Source of the DNA: an uncultured Acetobacteraceae bacterium
GTDB taxonomy: Bacteria > Pseudomonadota > Alphaproteobacteria > Acetobacterales > Acetobacteraceae
DNA length: 43,508 bases
Assembly: GCA_903918195.1 (NCBI GenBank)
Contig: CAIXDS010000300.1
Span: 1-43,508 of the forward strand
Direction of reading: 5' to 3'
In this document: positions 7,965 through 17,042 of the stretch, in pieces
Layout: each line of letters opens with the position of its first letter
Numbering within the stretch: position 1 is the first letter of the stretch
Made by a program: the position numbers and the translations under genes
The notes under the pieces: generated by a model
The model's database searches: none
What the model saw: only the letters and a program-made list of their open reading frames with translations
What the model was told of the DNA's origin: nothing

Positions 7965-8453
7965 TTAAGGGCCTGCGGGCAGCTTCTTCGCCCTGGTCGC
8001 CGTTGGACCCGGGCTGCGAACCGGGCTGAGGCTGGGGGCAGGGGGAGCCGCCGCTAGGCACTCGGCGAGAGTGGACCGGTCGAGTTCGCGCAGGAACGCC
8101 GCCCAGGCGCCGCCGAGCATTCCCTTGAGCCGGCAGCGTGGCGTCAGCACGCAGGCGCCGCCATCGGCGCGAAAGCATTCCACCAGCGACTGACCGGCTT
8201 CCAGCCGTTGCACCAGCTCCCCCAGCCGGATCTCTCCGGGCGGCTTCGCCAGCGCCACGCCGCCGCGCGCGCCGCGCACCGTTCGCACCATGCCCAGCGC
8301 CGCCAGTTCCTGCACCACCTTGTGCAGGTGGTTGCGCGACAGCCCACCCAGCTCGCGGGCCAGCGCCTCCACGCTCAAATGCTGCCCTTCGGATTCGGCG
8401 GCCAGGCGGATGAGCACGCGCAGGGCGAAGTCGGTGGAGGCGAGCAGGCGCAT
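7965..8453 (-). CDS. nsrR: Rrf2-family regulator, NsrR-like nitric-oxide sensor
   Basis: Predicted protein of 162 residues. Residues about 1-70 form the Rrf2 winged helix (LSRNHLHKVVQELAALGMV, then RGARGGVALAKP). Three cysteines, C93-x7-C101-x5-C107, bind an Fe-S cluster, and the sequence LTPRCRLKGMLGGAWAAFL followed by LRELDRSTLAE closely matches the NsrR C-terminus. NsrR represses NO-detoxification genes until NO destroys its cluster. The last 25 or so residues are a low-complexity tail longer than usual. No hmp or nor genes are in the window, so targets lie elsewhere. It converges on minE with a 2-nt gap and no visible terminator. Confidence 0.85.
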   Translation of the reverse strand: MRLLASTDFALRVLIRLAAESEGQHLSVEALARELGGLSRNHLHKVVQELAALGMVRTVRGARGGVALAKPPGEIRLGELVQRLEAGQSLVECFRADGGACVLTPRCRLKGMLGGAWAAFLRELDRSTLAECLAAAPPAPSLSPVRSPGPTATRAKKLPAGP

Positions 8454-8477
8454 CGATGCGGGTCCGATGATGTGCGG

Positions 8478-8504
8478 GGCATGTAAATTGGAGTTGATGA
8501 TGCC
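8478..8504. promoter_or_regulatory. Inverted repeat upstream of nsrR-like gene
   Basis: GGCAT (8478-8482) and ATGCC (8500-8504) flank a 17-nt AT-richer centre, 25-51 nt upstream of the start at 8453. NsrR sites are AT-rich inverted repeats containing TGCAT-like halves, so this could be an autoregulatory operator; the match is partial. Confidence 0.25.
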
Positions 8505-9288
8505 AGAATTGTCGGCTCAGGTTAAGCGGTGAGATCAAGTCCGGTAACTGCCCGCTTATGCGTCGCCGGGGGCCATCCGATGGCGGTGATGCCGGAGTAG
8601 CCTGACGGTTACGGCGCGGCCCTGCGTGCGTTGGAGCGGGACGCGAACGGGCTGCTGCCCCGTTTCGCTGGTCTAGAGCGCGGTCCCGGCCCCGTCGGCC
8701 GGGACCGTCCACCCGCCGCCGCTCACGGGCGTTTGTTTAGAAAAATCGAAAAAAAGAAACCTACCGACGGTCGCCGGCGAAAGCCACAAAATCACATAAT
8801 AACAGAATCTTAACCGACGAATGTCCGTCCGGTCCGTTTCAAACAGCCCTAATGTGACGTCTCAATACTTAGTCAATTTTTGTGCATTTGGAAACGCATC
8901 GATTGACGAACCCCCTAAGGATTCCCTAATGACGCGTCACTGACGACGCATTTTTGGCTGCCGGCATCAGTTTGATGTTTCCGCAGCGTGCGGCGAACGG
9001 AGTCTCATAAATGAACGCGTTGATGGGTTCGTATCGAATGTTCCGCGCCGTTGCCGCCTGTGGCGGCTTCGCCACGTCGAAGTTTTGGTGCTTCGAAACA
9101 AGCTTTGTGCCCGGCAAGAACGGCATATCAGCGCCAAAAACAGGCCAGAAAATTATCTTGCCTAACAATATTTCATAAGAATTCCGATCGCGACTAACAA
9201 ATAAATGACGGCATTGCCGCGCTATAAGAGCGCGTCGAAGCCGTGTGCCTATAGCTCTATACGCCAATATTGTTCGTCAGGTGCTAAA
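8505..9288. other. Lower-GC gap without a convincing gene
   Basis: About 780 bases separate the nsrR-like start from the RTX-like gene. From about 8740 onward the base composition drops visibly, with runs such as AAAAATCGAAAAAAAG. Contents: the long hairpin at 8681-8707; a palindrome TGACGCGTCA (8930-8939); and a terminator-like GCGTC-ACTGAC-GACGC followed by ATTTTT (8934-8955). A minus-strand open frame (8926-9267) has a TTG start, no good ribosome-binding site and no recognisable domain; I do not call it. The AT-rich part probably contains the promoter of the RTX-like gene, but I cannot pick -35/-10 boxes with confidence. Confidence 0.5.
8681..8707. repeat. Perfect 11-bp hairpin
   Basis: CGGTCCCGGCC (8681-8691) pairs perfectly with GGCCGGGACCG (8697-8707) around a CCGTC loop. 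There is no T-run after it on either strand, so it is not a classical intrinsic terminator. It differs from the double-hairpin repeat family. Confidence 0.7.
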
Positions 9289-10878
9289 ATGACCATCTCA
9301 ATCGCAAGCAATCCGAGTTTTTCTGGTCCTCGTTTGCTGTTTTCCACCGGTTCAGTGAACCCAGCAACCGGATATTCGGCATATTTTCCTGACGACTCGG
9401 CAATTGCAGGGACGCTCTGCCCAGACTGGTTCGTTATCCAATGGGAAAGGCAGCAAAGCGCTACCCAGCCGGAATATTTGAATCCGGACGACGCATCCAT
9501 GTCGTCGATCTCCGACTTTGATCCTCTGTATGGGGCGTCAATATATAGTATATCGTCACAGAACAATTCCGGTCGCCTGAGTGTATTCAATAATGGTGGC
9601 CAATTTATCTATGATATGTGTGAGTCAGTTGGTCCGACCACTGTGGCCTCGACCTCAGCCTATGGCAGCCCGGACCTCGGATTGCAGACTCAGCCCGGTC
9701 TGCTGGCGGGCGCCGCGATCACCATGGATCGCCCGGTGACGTTGTCGATCGACGCCAGAATTCGCGAGGCTGATGTCGCCTACACCAACGGCACCACCGT
9801 TCAGCCCTTCTCCGACACCAACCCGCTCGGAACCGCCGGGATGGGGGCTGTTGTTACCTTCAACTCGGCAAATCTCCACATCACTCTCTTTCTGCAGGCC
9901 GAACTGGCGGACTCCAGGTTCAACACGATGCCAGTCGCCTATCAGAATACGTCTTCCGACGGATACACCACGACGGCCATTTATAATGACATGAATGCCA
10001 GTGGCGCGATGCTGCCTTATGTGACCGGCGACACCCCCGAAAAAATCGACTGGAACATCAACGCCATGCTGGAGGACGCCATCCAGGGCGTGCCAACTCT
10101 GGCAGCGCATGCGGCACAATTGGATAATCTGGCCGGCTGGGATTTCAGCAGCATTTATGTCGGTTTGGAGATGGGCGGTATCAATGCGCCGACCATTCAG
10201 GGAAGCGCCAGTTTGGATCTGCAGCTGTCCAACCTGAACCTGGCCTATGATCCAGCGATCAAATATAGCGCCGCGACGGCGCCAAATGGCGGCAATGCGC
10301 TCATATCGTCGTCGTACGGCAATGCGCCGCGGATACAGTTTGTTGACACCACCAGCGGGCTTTCAGGCGTGACATATGGGGAGACCTATAACGGACCGGT
10401 CGCCGGCATCAAATCCGAATACCTCTACAATGGGACGGACGCCATGTCGTTCATCATTCCCGCTGATACCTACATCGTCGGCGGTCCCGGCAATGACTGC
10501 ATCGCGGCAACTTCCGGCAATAACGTCATCGATGGCGGCGGCGGTTCAAACTGGCTGACCAGCGGGTCCGGCGATGACACTTTTTTTGTGTCGGGTTTGT
10601 CGGGGCAGGCGACATGGGATTGCATTATCAACTTCCATCCCGGCGACATGGCCACGATCTGGGGCAATATCTCCAACATCAAATGGGCCGATGATCAGGG
10701 GGCGGCTGGCTACAAAGGCCTCACCTTGTTTGCCACCGGTTCCCAGGGGCAATCCGTGGGCATGACTTTCCCCGGATTGACGAGCGCCGATCTTGCGCAT
10801 TTCTCGGTCTCGTCCGGCCGGATCGGTGCCAATTCCTATCTGCTGATCAGTGATTCGGCGTCAGCGGTGGCGCACTGA
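9289..10878 (+). CDS. RTX-like secreted protein, probable type I secretion substrate
   Basis: Predicted protein of 529 residues with no N-terminal signal peptide. Residues about 1-390 are rich in Ser, Thr, Asn and Gly and predicted beta-rich, and are not recognised. Near residues 400-430 is a short block of calcium-binding nonapeptide repeats (GGPGNDCIAAT, GNNVIDGGGG, SGSGDDTFFV), the hallmark of RTX proteins. A C-terminal stretch SYLLISDSASAVAH could serve as a type I secretion signal. The ATG at 9289 is used; the frame upstream is AT-rich and does not look coding. No ABC transporter, membrane-fusion or TolC gene is nearby. The 5' part and upstream DNA are lower in GC than neighbours, suggesting transfer. 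The repeats are few and somewhat degenerate, so calcium binding is inferred. Confidence 0.7.
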   Translation: MTISIASNPSFSGPRLLFSTGSVNPATGYSAYFPDDSAIAGTLCPDWFVIQWERQQSATQPEYLNPDDASMSSISDFDPLYGASIYSISSQNNSGRLSVFNNGGQFIYDMCESVGPTTVASTSAYGSPDLGLQTQPGLLAGAAITMDRPVTLSIDARIREADVAYTNGTTVQPFSDTNPLGTAGMGAVVTFNSANLHITLFLQAELADSRFNTMPVAYQNTSSDGYTTTAIYNDMNASGAMLPYVTGDTPEKIDWNINAMLEDAIQGVPTLAAHAAQLDNLAGWDFSSIYVGLEMGGINAPTIQGSASLDLQLSNLNLAYDPAIKYSAATAPNGGNALISSSYGNAPRIQFVDTTSGLSGVTYGETYNGPVAGIKSEYLYNGTDAMSFIIPADTYIVGGPGNDCIAATSGNNVIDGGGGSNWLTSGSGDDTFFVSGLSGQATWDCIINFHPGDMATIWGNISNIKWADDQGAAGYKGLTLFATGSQGQSVGMTFPGLTSADLAHFSVSSGRIGANSYLLISDSASAVAH

Positions 10879-10915
10879 TCGCAGCGTTCCGGCTGGTGCC
10901 TTTCGCCTTCCCGGG

Positions 10916-11542
10916 TCACTCCAGTCGCCAGGTCCTTTCGAACAGCAGCGGCGTGCGCGCACGGGTTCGCCGCGCCTGCGGGCTCATCGCCAGCCAGTCC
11001 TGCAGGCGCCCGATCACGTTCTGGGTTACCAAGGCTGGCTGCAGCGCCAGCGCTTCCTCCAGCCGGTACCAGCGCAGCCCCTCCAACTCGCCCGACCCGG
11101 CAAGGCTGCCGGACACCCGGTCCGCATGCACCACCAGGAAGCGCGCGTCGAACCGCACCGGGCTCGCCTCCGGCGTCACTGCGCGGCAGAGATAGTCGAA
11201 CCCCTCCAGCTGCGGTGGCCTGCCGAGGGTCAGTCCGGTTTCCTCCTCCAGTTCGCGGGCGGCGGCGATCGCGAGGCCGCGGGCGAGCGCCGGGTCGGCC
11301 GAGATCAGCAAGTGGCGCATCACCTCCTGCCGCAGTTCGGAGGCGGCCGGGGCGGTGTTGTCTCCGGGGTCGACGGCGCCGCCCGGGAACACCAAATGGT
11401 TCGGCATGAAGCGGTGGCCGGCGCCGCGCAGGCCCATCAGGGCTTCCGGCCCGGAGGGGCCGTCGCGCAGCACGATCAGGCTGGCGGCGTGGCGTGCCAC
11501 CACGGGGCAGTGGGCGGACCCGGCAGACATCGGGTTGAACAT
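10916..11542 (-). CDS. NUDIX hydrolase, NUDT19/NUDT7-like
   Basis: Predicted protein of 208 residues. The Nudix box is split: GGAVDPGD is followed by about 35 inserted residues and then AAARELEEETGL, which keeps the REUXEEXGU metal-binding core. That insertion is typical of NUDT19/NUDT7-type enzymes, which often hydrolyse CoA derivatives, so a CoA or acyl-CoA pyrophosphatase is the best guess; the substrate cannot be read from sequence. The ATG at 11542 is preceded by AAAGGAA with 8 nt spacing; a second ATG lies 12 nt downstream. Divergent from the suf operon. Confidence 0.8.
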   Translation of the reverse strand: MFNPMSAGSAHCPVVARHAASLIVLRDGPSGPEALMGLRGAGHRFMPNHLVFPGGAVDPGDNTAPAASELRQEVMRHLLISADPALARGLAIAAARELEEETGLTLGRPPQLEGFDYLCRAVTPEASPVRFDARFLVVHADRVSGSLAGSGELEGLRWYRLEEALALQPALVTQNVIGRLQDWLAMSPQARRTRARTPLLFERTWRLE

Positions 11543-11734
11543 GCGGCGCGTTCCTTTCGCCGCAACCTTGCTGCCGCTGGCGCCCTGCGCAAGCGTTTAC
11601 GGCAAGTCTTCCGGCAACACTGCCGTGTCTGTCCGTGCCCGGCGCCGGCCCGCGCCACCGCCGACGGAATCCTGCTCTCCGGCGCGTGAGCAGGCTTGAC
11701 GGCGCCGCGCCGATGGGCCATTTCAAAACAATCA

Positions 11735-11749
11735 GGACTGCCCAGGTCC
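11735..11749. promoter_or_regulatory. Candidate operator before the suf operon
   Basis: GGAC (11735-11738) and GTCC (11746-11749) flank CTGCCCA about 20 nt before the regulator's ATG, forming an imperfect inverted repeat. It could be the binding site of the Rrf2 regulator encoded next. A TTGACG at 11696-11701 could be a -35 box, but no clear -10 follows. Low certainty. Confidence 0.25.
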
Positions 11750-11768
11750 GATTAGGGTTGCAGCAATC

Positions 11769-12248
11769 ATGCTGAGGCTTTCCAAGCTGACCGACTATGC
11801 CGTGGTGGTGCTGCTTCGCCTGTCCACCACGCCGGATTCCTGTGATGGGGTGCAGACCTCCCCGGGCATCGCGACCGCGACCGGCGTGCCCGAGCCCACC
11901 GTGGCCAAGGTGCTGAAGGCGCTCAGCGCGGCCAATCTGGTGGTGTCCCACCGGGGCGCCCGTGGCGGCTACCGCCTGTTTCGCCCGCTGGAGGAGGTCG
12001 CCATCGCCGATGTTATCGAGGCGATCGACGGCCCGATTGCGCTGACCGCCTGCGTCGATGGGTCGCCCGCGCCGTGCGAGGTGCAGCGGCTGTGCGCGGC
12101 GAAGGGACGCTGGGACCTGGTGAACGACGCCATACGGGAGGCGTTGGGGCGCATCACCCTGGCCGACATGCGCGAGGCCTCGATCCCGCCCGCCTTCCGC
12201 TTCGATCCTGCGCTGTCCGCGCATCCGCACATACCGCTGGCCGACTAG
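11769..12248 (+). CDS. Rrf2-family regulator of the SUF operon
   Basis: Predicted protein of 159 residues, of the SUF-system Fe-S assembly regulator type (often called SufR or IscR-like). An N-terminal winged helix (MLRLSKLTDYAVVVLLRLS; VPEPTVAKVLKALSAANLV; RGARGGYRLFRP) precedes three cluster cysteines, C95-x7-C103-x5-C109. As an apo- or holo-Fe-S protein it would match Suf synthesis to cluster demand. It is the first gene of the operon, 13 nt before sufB, so it probably controls its own transcript. The cysteine spacing equals that of the nsrR-like protein at 7965-8453. Confidence 0.88.
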   Translation: MLRLSKLTDYAVVVLLRLSTTPDSCDGVQTSPGIATATGVPEPTVAKVLKALSAANLVVSHRGARGGYRLFRPLEEVAIADVIEAIDGPIALTACVDGSPAPCEVQRLCAAKGRWDLVNDAIREALGRITLADMREASIPPAFRFDPALSAHPHIPLAD

Positions 12249-12261
12249 AGGAGTGTGAAAG

Positions 12262-13755
12262 ATGGCTGCCGTCGCTGAAACCCTCGACACCGTCCAGTCG
12301 GTCACCCAGTCCGGCTACAAATGGGGTTTTTCCACCGACATCGAGATGGATATTGCCCCGAAGGGACTGACCGAGGACACCATCCGGCTGATCTCCGCGC
12401 GCAAGAACGAGCCCGAATGGCTGCTGGAATGGCGGCTGAAGGCGTTCGCGGCCTGGCAGACCATGACCGAACCGCATTGGGCGAAGGTGCATCACGCGCC
12501 GATCGACTACCAGGACATCCACTATTACGCCGCCCCGAAGAAGAAGGACGGGCCGAAGAGTCTGGACGAGGTCGATCCCGAGTTGCTGGCCATGTATGAA
12601 AAGCTTGGTATTCCGCTGAAGGAACGCGCCATCCTCGCCGGCGTGGAGGGCGCGGAGGATGCCGAGGAGCAGCGCCCGCAGATTGCCGTGGACGCGGTGT
12701 TCGACAGCGTTTCGGTGGCGACCACTTTCCGCGAATCGCTGGCGAAAGTGGGGGTGATTTTCTGCCCGATCAGCGAGGCGGTGCGCGACCATCCCGATCT
12801 GGTACGCCAATACCTCGGCACCGTGGTGCCCACCAACGACAACTATTTCGCCGCGCTGAATTCCGCCGTGTTCACCGATGGCAGCTTCGTGTTCATCCCC
12901 AAGGGCGTGCGCTGCCCGATGGAACTGTCCACCTATTTCCGCATCAACGCGCGCAACTCCGGCCAGTTCGAACGCACCCTGATCATCGCCGAGGCCGGCA
13001 GCCACGTCTCCTATCTGGAAGGCTGCACCGCGCCGCAGCGCGACGAGAACCAGTTGCATGCCGCGGTGGTCGAACTGGTGGCGATGGACGATGCCACCAT
13101 CAAATACAGCACGGTGCAGAACTGGTACCCCGGCGACGCCGAGGGCCGCGGCGGCATCTACAATTTCGTGACCAAGCGTGGCATCTGCCGCGGCGCGCGC
13201 AGCAAAATCTCCTGGACGCAGGTGGAAACTGGCTCGGCGATCACCTGGAAATATCCGTCCTGCGTGCTGCAGGGCGACGACAGCGTCGGCGAGTTCTATT
13301 CGGTGGCGGTGACCACCAACCGCCAGCAGGCCGATACCGGCACGAAGATGATCCATATCGGCCGCAACACCCGCAGCACCATCGTCTCCAAGGGCATCAG
13401 CGCCGGCCGCTCCGACAACACCTATCGCGGCCTGGTGCGGGTGATGCCGCGTGCCCACGGTGCGCGGAACCACACGCAGTGCGACAGCCTGCTCATCGGC
13501 GATCAGTGCGGGGCGCACACCGTGCCGTACATCGAAAGCCGCAACCGCTCGGCCAAGCTGGAGCATGAGGCGACCACGTCCAAGATCGCCGACGACCAGC
13601 TTTTCTACTGTCGCCAGCGCGGGTTGTCGGAAGAAGACGCGGTCAACCTCATCGTCAACGGCTTCTGCAAGGAAGTGCTCAAGGAACTTCCAATGGAGTT
13701 TGCGGTTGAGGCACAGAAGTTGCTTGCCGTGAGTCTGGAAGGCTCTGTGGGTTAA
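12262..13755 (+). CDS. sufB: Fe-S cluster assembly scaffold SufB
   Basis: Predicted protein of 497 residues, full length for SufB. It shows the family blocks [27 protein letters not shown] and [19 protein letters not shown], and the C-terminal region [20 protein letters not shown]. SufB with SufC and SufD forms the SufBC2D complex on which new clusters are built in the cytoplasm. The ATG at 12262 is preceded by AGAGGAG. A 43-nt gap separates it from the sufC start. Confidence 0.97.
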   Translation: MAAVAETLDTVQSVTQSGYKWGFSTDIEMDIAPKGLTEDTIRLISARKNEPEWLLEWRLKAFAAWQTMTEPHWAKVHHAPIDYQDIHYYAAPKKKDGPKSLDEVDPELLAMYEKLGIPLKERAILAGVEGAEDAEEQRPQIAVDAVFDSVSVATTFRESLAKVGVIFCPISEAVRDHPDLVRQYLGTVVPTNDNYFAALNSAVFTDGSFVFIPKGVRCPMELSTYFRINARNSGQFERTLIIAEAGSHVSYLEGCTAPQRDENQLHAAVVELVAMDDATIKYSTVQNWYPGDAEGRGGIYNFVTKRGICRGARSKISWTQVETGSAITWKYPSCVLQGDDSVGEFYSVAVTTNRQQADTGTKMIHIGRNTRSTIVSKGISAGRSDNTYRGLVRVMPRAHGARNHTQCDSLLIGDQCGAHTVPYIESRNRSAKLEHEATTSKIADDQLFYCRQRGLSEEDAVNLIVNGFCKEVLKELPMEFAVEAQKLLAVSLEGSVG

Positions 13756-13798
13756 AGTTTGAGCCTTCATGGCTCTGGGGGCTGAAGGGACTGCATCC

Positions 13799-14548
13799 AT
13801 GCTTGAGATCAAGGGTCTGACGGCGCGCGTCGAGGAGAAGGAGATCCTCAAGGGGATCGACCTGGTGGTGCCGGACGGTGAAGTGCATGCCATCATGGGG
13901 CCGAACGGCTCCGGCAAATCGACGCTTTCCTACGTTTTGTCGGGTCGGGAAGGCTACGAAGTGACCGGCGGTAGCGCCACCTTCGACGGCCAGGACCTGT
14001 TGTCGCTGGAGCCCGAGCAGCGTGCCGCCGCCGGGTTGTTCCTGGCGTTCCAGTACCCGGTGGAACTGCCAGGCGTGAACAACGCCAACTTCCTCCGCAC
14101 CGCGCTGAATGCGACCCGCCGCGCCCGCGGCGAGGCCGAGTTGGATGCCGTGAAGTTCCTCAAGCTCGCGCGGGCGGAAATCAAGCGGCTGTCGATGGCC
14201 GACGACATGCTGAAGCGCAATGTGAATGTCGGTTTCTCCGGTGGCGAGAAAAAGCGCAACGAGGTGCTGCAGATGGCTATTCTGCAGCCGAAGCTCGCCA
14301 TCCTCGACGAGACCGATAGCGGGCTCGACATCGACGCGTTGAAGATCGTGGCCGATGGCGTCAATGCCCTGCGCGCGCCGAATTTCTCCGCGCTTGTCAT
14401 CACCCATTACCAGCGCCTGCTCGACTACATCGTGCCCGACCGGGTGCATGTGCTGTTTAACGGCCGCATCATCCGCTCCGGCGGCCCGGAACTCGCGCTG
14501 GCGCTGGAAGCATCCGGCTATGCCTCGGTGATTGCGGAGGCCGCGTGA
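13799..14548 (+). CDS. sufC: Fe-S cluster assembly ATPase SufC
   Basis: Predicted protein of 249 residues, an ABC-type ATPase of the SufBC2D complex. Walker A is GPNGSGKST (near residue 35), the ABC signature is FSGGEKKRNEVLQM, and Walker B is LAILDETDSGLD. ATP binding brings two SufC subunits together and reshapes the SufB-SufD interface. The ATG at 13799 has AAGGGA 8 nt upstream; an in-frame upstream ATG at 13769 lacks this. It overlaps sufD by 4 nt (GTGA). Confidence 0.97.
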   Translation: MLEIKGLTARVEEKEILKGIDLVVPDGEVHAIMGPNGSGKSTLSYVLSGREGYEVTGGSATFDGQDLLSLEPEQRAAAGLFLAFQYPVELPGVNNANFLRTALNATRRARGEAELDAVKFLKLARAEIKRLSMADDMLKRNVNVGFSGGEKKRNEVLQMAILQPKLAILDETDSGLDIDALKIVADGVNALRAPNFSALVITHYQRLLDYIVPDRVHVLFNGRIIRSGGPELALALEASGYASVIAEAA

Positions 14549-15804
14549 GCGCGCGCACGAAACCGCCGGCGCCGCTGGAGGCGGTCGCGGGCGCTTTTCT
14601 GGCGCGCTACGAGGCGCGACCGGATGGCGATGCGGTGCGCGCGGAGGCGGCGGAGTTGTTCCGTAGCGCCGGCCTGCCCGGCCCGCGTGAGGAACCCTGG
14701 CACTACACTACGCTGCGCCCGCTCGCCGATGCGGTGTTCGATGCGCCGCACGCCGATCCGGCGGCGCTGTTGGGCCAGTTGCCTGATATTCCCGCGCCAC
14801 GGCTGGTTTTTGCCCAGGGCCGCTTCCGCGCCGATCTGTCGGTGCTTCCGGCCGGACTCACGGTGCACACCGGCGCGCCGGCCTGGGGCACTCTGGCCCG
14901 GCCGGCGGTGGAGAAACTCGTCGCGCTGAACACCATGTTGGCCGAGGACGGGGCTGAGATTAAGGTGGCCGATGGCGTCGATGGTGGCACGCTGGTGCTG
15001 GCCAGCCTTGCCACCGGTGGCGCATTTCACCCGCGCCACGCCATTCGGCTCGGCCACGGCGCGCGGCTGACTCTGATTGAAGTGAATGCTGGCACCGGCG
15101 CCTATCTCAACAATCCTGTGTTTTCCGTTGTGGTTGCCGACGACGCGATTTTGTCACATCTGCGCATCCAGATCGAAGCGGCTGACGCATTCCATCTTTC
15201 GACCCTTTATGCTGAGGTCGGTGCGCGCGGCACCTATGACAGTTTTCTGCTTTCCCTCGGCGCGCGGCTCGCCCGCATGGAAGTGCATGCGCGGCTTGCC
15301 GGCGAAAAATCGGCCGCTCATCTGAATGCGGCGCAACTGCTCGGCGGCAGCCAGCACGCCGATTTCACCACCGTGGTGACGCATGATGCGCCGGCCACGA
15401 CCAGCCGCCAGACCGTAAAGAACGTGCTGACCGGTCAGTCGCGCGGCGTGTTCCAGGGCAAGATCGAGGTGTCCCGCATCGCCCAGAAGACCGATGGCTA
15501 CCAAATGAACCAGGCGCTGCTGCTGAGCCCCCAGGCGGAGATCGACAGCAAGCCGCAACTAGAGATCTACGCCGACGACGTGAAGTGCAGCCACGGCGCC
15601 ACGGTGGGCGAACTCGACCCCGATCAGCTTTTTTATCTGCGCAGCCGCGGCGTGCCCGAGGCCGAGGCGCGCAGCATCCTGGTGCGTGCATTTTTGAGCG
15701 AAGCGCTCGATCCGATCGCGCACGACGCGGCCCGCGCGGCGATGGAGGGTTTGATCACCACCTGGTGGGACGGACAGATTGGTCGCGAAGGAGCGGCAGT
15801 ATGA
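14545..15804 (+). CDS. sufD: Fe-S cluster assembly protein SufD
   Basis: Predicted protein of 419 residues. The C-terminal half has the SufB/SufD beta-helix blocks (SRGVFQGKIEVSRIAQKTDGYQ, then ADDVKCSHGATVGELDPDQLFYLRSRG). SufD pairs with SufB in the scaffold and is needed for iron acquisition. The GTG at 14545 overlaps the sufC stop, and the stop forms an ATGA overlap with sufS, pointing to coupled translation and fixed stoichiometry. The N-terminal 150 residues are more variable, as usual for SufD. Confidence 0.95.
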   Translation: MSARTKPPAPLEAVAGAFLARYEARPDGDAVRAEAAELFRSAGLPGPREEPWHYTTLRPLADAVFDAPHADPAALLGQLPDIPAPRLVFAQGRFRADLSVLPAGLTVHTGAPAWGTLARPAVEKLVALNTMLAEDGAEIKVADGVDGGTLVLASLATGGAFHPRHAIRLGHGARLTLIEVNAGTGAYLNNPVFSVVVADDAILSHLRIQIEAADAFHLSTLYAEVGARGTYDSFLLSLGARLARMEVHARLAGEKSAAHLNAAQLLGGSQHADFTTVVTHDAPATTSRQTVKNVLTGQSRGVFQGKIEVSRIAQKTDGYQMNQALLLSPQAEIDSKPQLEIYADDVKCSHGATVGELDPDQLFYLRSRGVPEAEARSILVRAFLSEALDPIAHDAARAAMEGLITTWWDGQIGREGAAV

Positions 15805-17042
15805 ACGATTTTTCTCCCGCCACGCTCGACATTGCGCGAATCCGTAGTGATTTTCCCATCCTGTCGCAGACGGTGCACGGTAAGCCGCTGGTGTTTCTGG
15901 ACAGTGCCGCCAGCGCGCAGAAGCCGCGCGCCGTCATTGATGCCATGGTGAACGCCATGGAGACCCAGTACGCCAACATCCATCGTGGCCTGCACTGGAT
16001 GAGCGAGCGCACCACGGAGGCGTACGAGGCGACCCGCGATGACGCCGCCCGCCTGCTGAATGCCGCCGATCGCGCCGAAATCGTGTTCACGCGCAACAGC
16101 ACCGAGGCGATTAATCTGGTCGCGCACAGCTACGGGCGCGGCGTGCTGAAGCCCGGCCAGGCGGTGCTGATTTCGGCCATGGAGCACCATTCCAACATCG
16201 TGCCCTGGCACATGCTGCGCGACGACCGCGGCATCGAGCTGCGCATCGCCCCGATCACCGATGCCGGCGAACTCGACATCGACGCCTTCGAGCGCAAGCT
16301 GGAAGACGGCAAGGTTGGGCTGGTGTCCATCACCCACATGTCGAACGTGCTCGGCACCTACACGCCGGCCGAGCGCATCGTGCAGATCGCGCATGCGCAT
16401 GGTGCAAAAGTGTTGTTCGACGGCAGCCAGGCGATCGTGCACCGTCGCATCGACGTGCAGGCGCTGGGCTGCGATTTCTATGCGTTCACCGGTCACAAGC
16501 TGTACGGCCCCACCGGCATCGGCGTGCTCTGGGCGCGCCGGGAATTGCTGGAGGCCATGCCGCCGTTCCTCGGCGGCGGCGATATGATCTCCTCGGTTAC
16601 CGACGAGCGCAGCACCTGGGCCGCGGCGCCGCACAAGTTCGAAGCGGGCACGCCGGCAATCCTCGAAGGGATCGGCCTGGGGGCGGCGATCCGCTGGGTG
16701 GAGGCGATCGGCTATGACGCGATCGCGGCGCATGAACAGGCGCTCACCGAGCACGCGATGTCGCGGCTGTCCACCATCGAGGGTCTCACCATCATCGGCC
16801 GCGCGCAGGATCGCGGTGGGGTGGTGAGTTTCACCATGGCAGGCGCGCACGCGCACGACATCGCCACCCTGCTCGACCGCAGCGGCATTGCCGTGCGTGC
16901 CGGCCATCACTGCGCCGAGCCGCTGATGCGGCGCCTGGGGATTGACAGCACGGCGCGCGCCAGCTTCGCCGCCTATACGCTGCCGTCCGAGATCGACGCC
17001 CTGGCCGATACGCTGACCCGGGTGCGGGAGTTCTTCGGATGA
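15801..17042 (+). CDS. sufS: Cysteine desulfurase SufS
   Basis: Predicted protein of 413 residues, a pyridoxal-phosphate enzyme of the group II (SufS/CsdA) type. The PLP lysine is K233 in TGHKLYGPTGIG; the catalytic persulfide cysteine is C371 in RAGHHCAEPL. It removes sulfur from L-cysteine and passes it on, here most likely to SufU. The ATG at 15801 lies in an ATGA overlap with sufD; the frame continues upstream inside sufD but is not coding there. Followed by another ATGA overlap with sufU. Confidence 0.97.
   Translation: MNDFSPATLDIARIRSDFPILSQTVHGKPLVFLDSAASAQKPRAVIDAMVNAMETQYANIHRGLHWMSERTTEAYEATRDDAARLLNAADRAEIVFTRNSTEAINLVAHSYGRGVLKPGQAVLISAMEHHSNIVPWHMLRDDRGIELRIAPITDAGELDIDAFERKLEDGKVGLVSITHMSNVLGTYTPAERIVQIAHAHGAKVLFDGSQAIVHRRIDVQALGCDFYAFTGHKLYGPTGIGVLWARRELLEAMPPFLGGGDMISSVTDERSTWAAAPHKFEAGTPAILEGIGLGAAIRWVEAIGYDAIAAHEQALTEHAMSRLSTIEGLTIIGRAQDRGGVVSFTMAGAHAHDIATLLDRSGIAVRAGHHCAEPLMRRLGIDSTARASFAAYTLPSEIDALADTLTRVREFFG

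Noticed and set aside
8926..9267. Minus-strand frame of 113 codons in the AT-rich gap
   Set aside because: TTG start, no ribosome-binding site, no recognised domain; retained only as a remark.
12154..13917. Minus-strand open frame of 587 codons
   Set aside because: Antisense to sufB, which is clearly coding; no recognisable domain.
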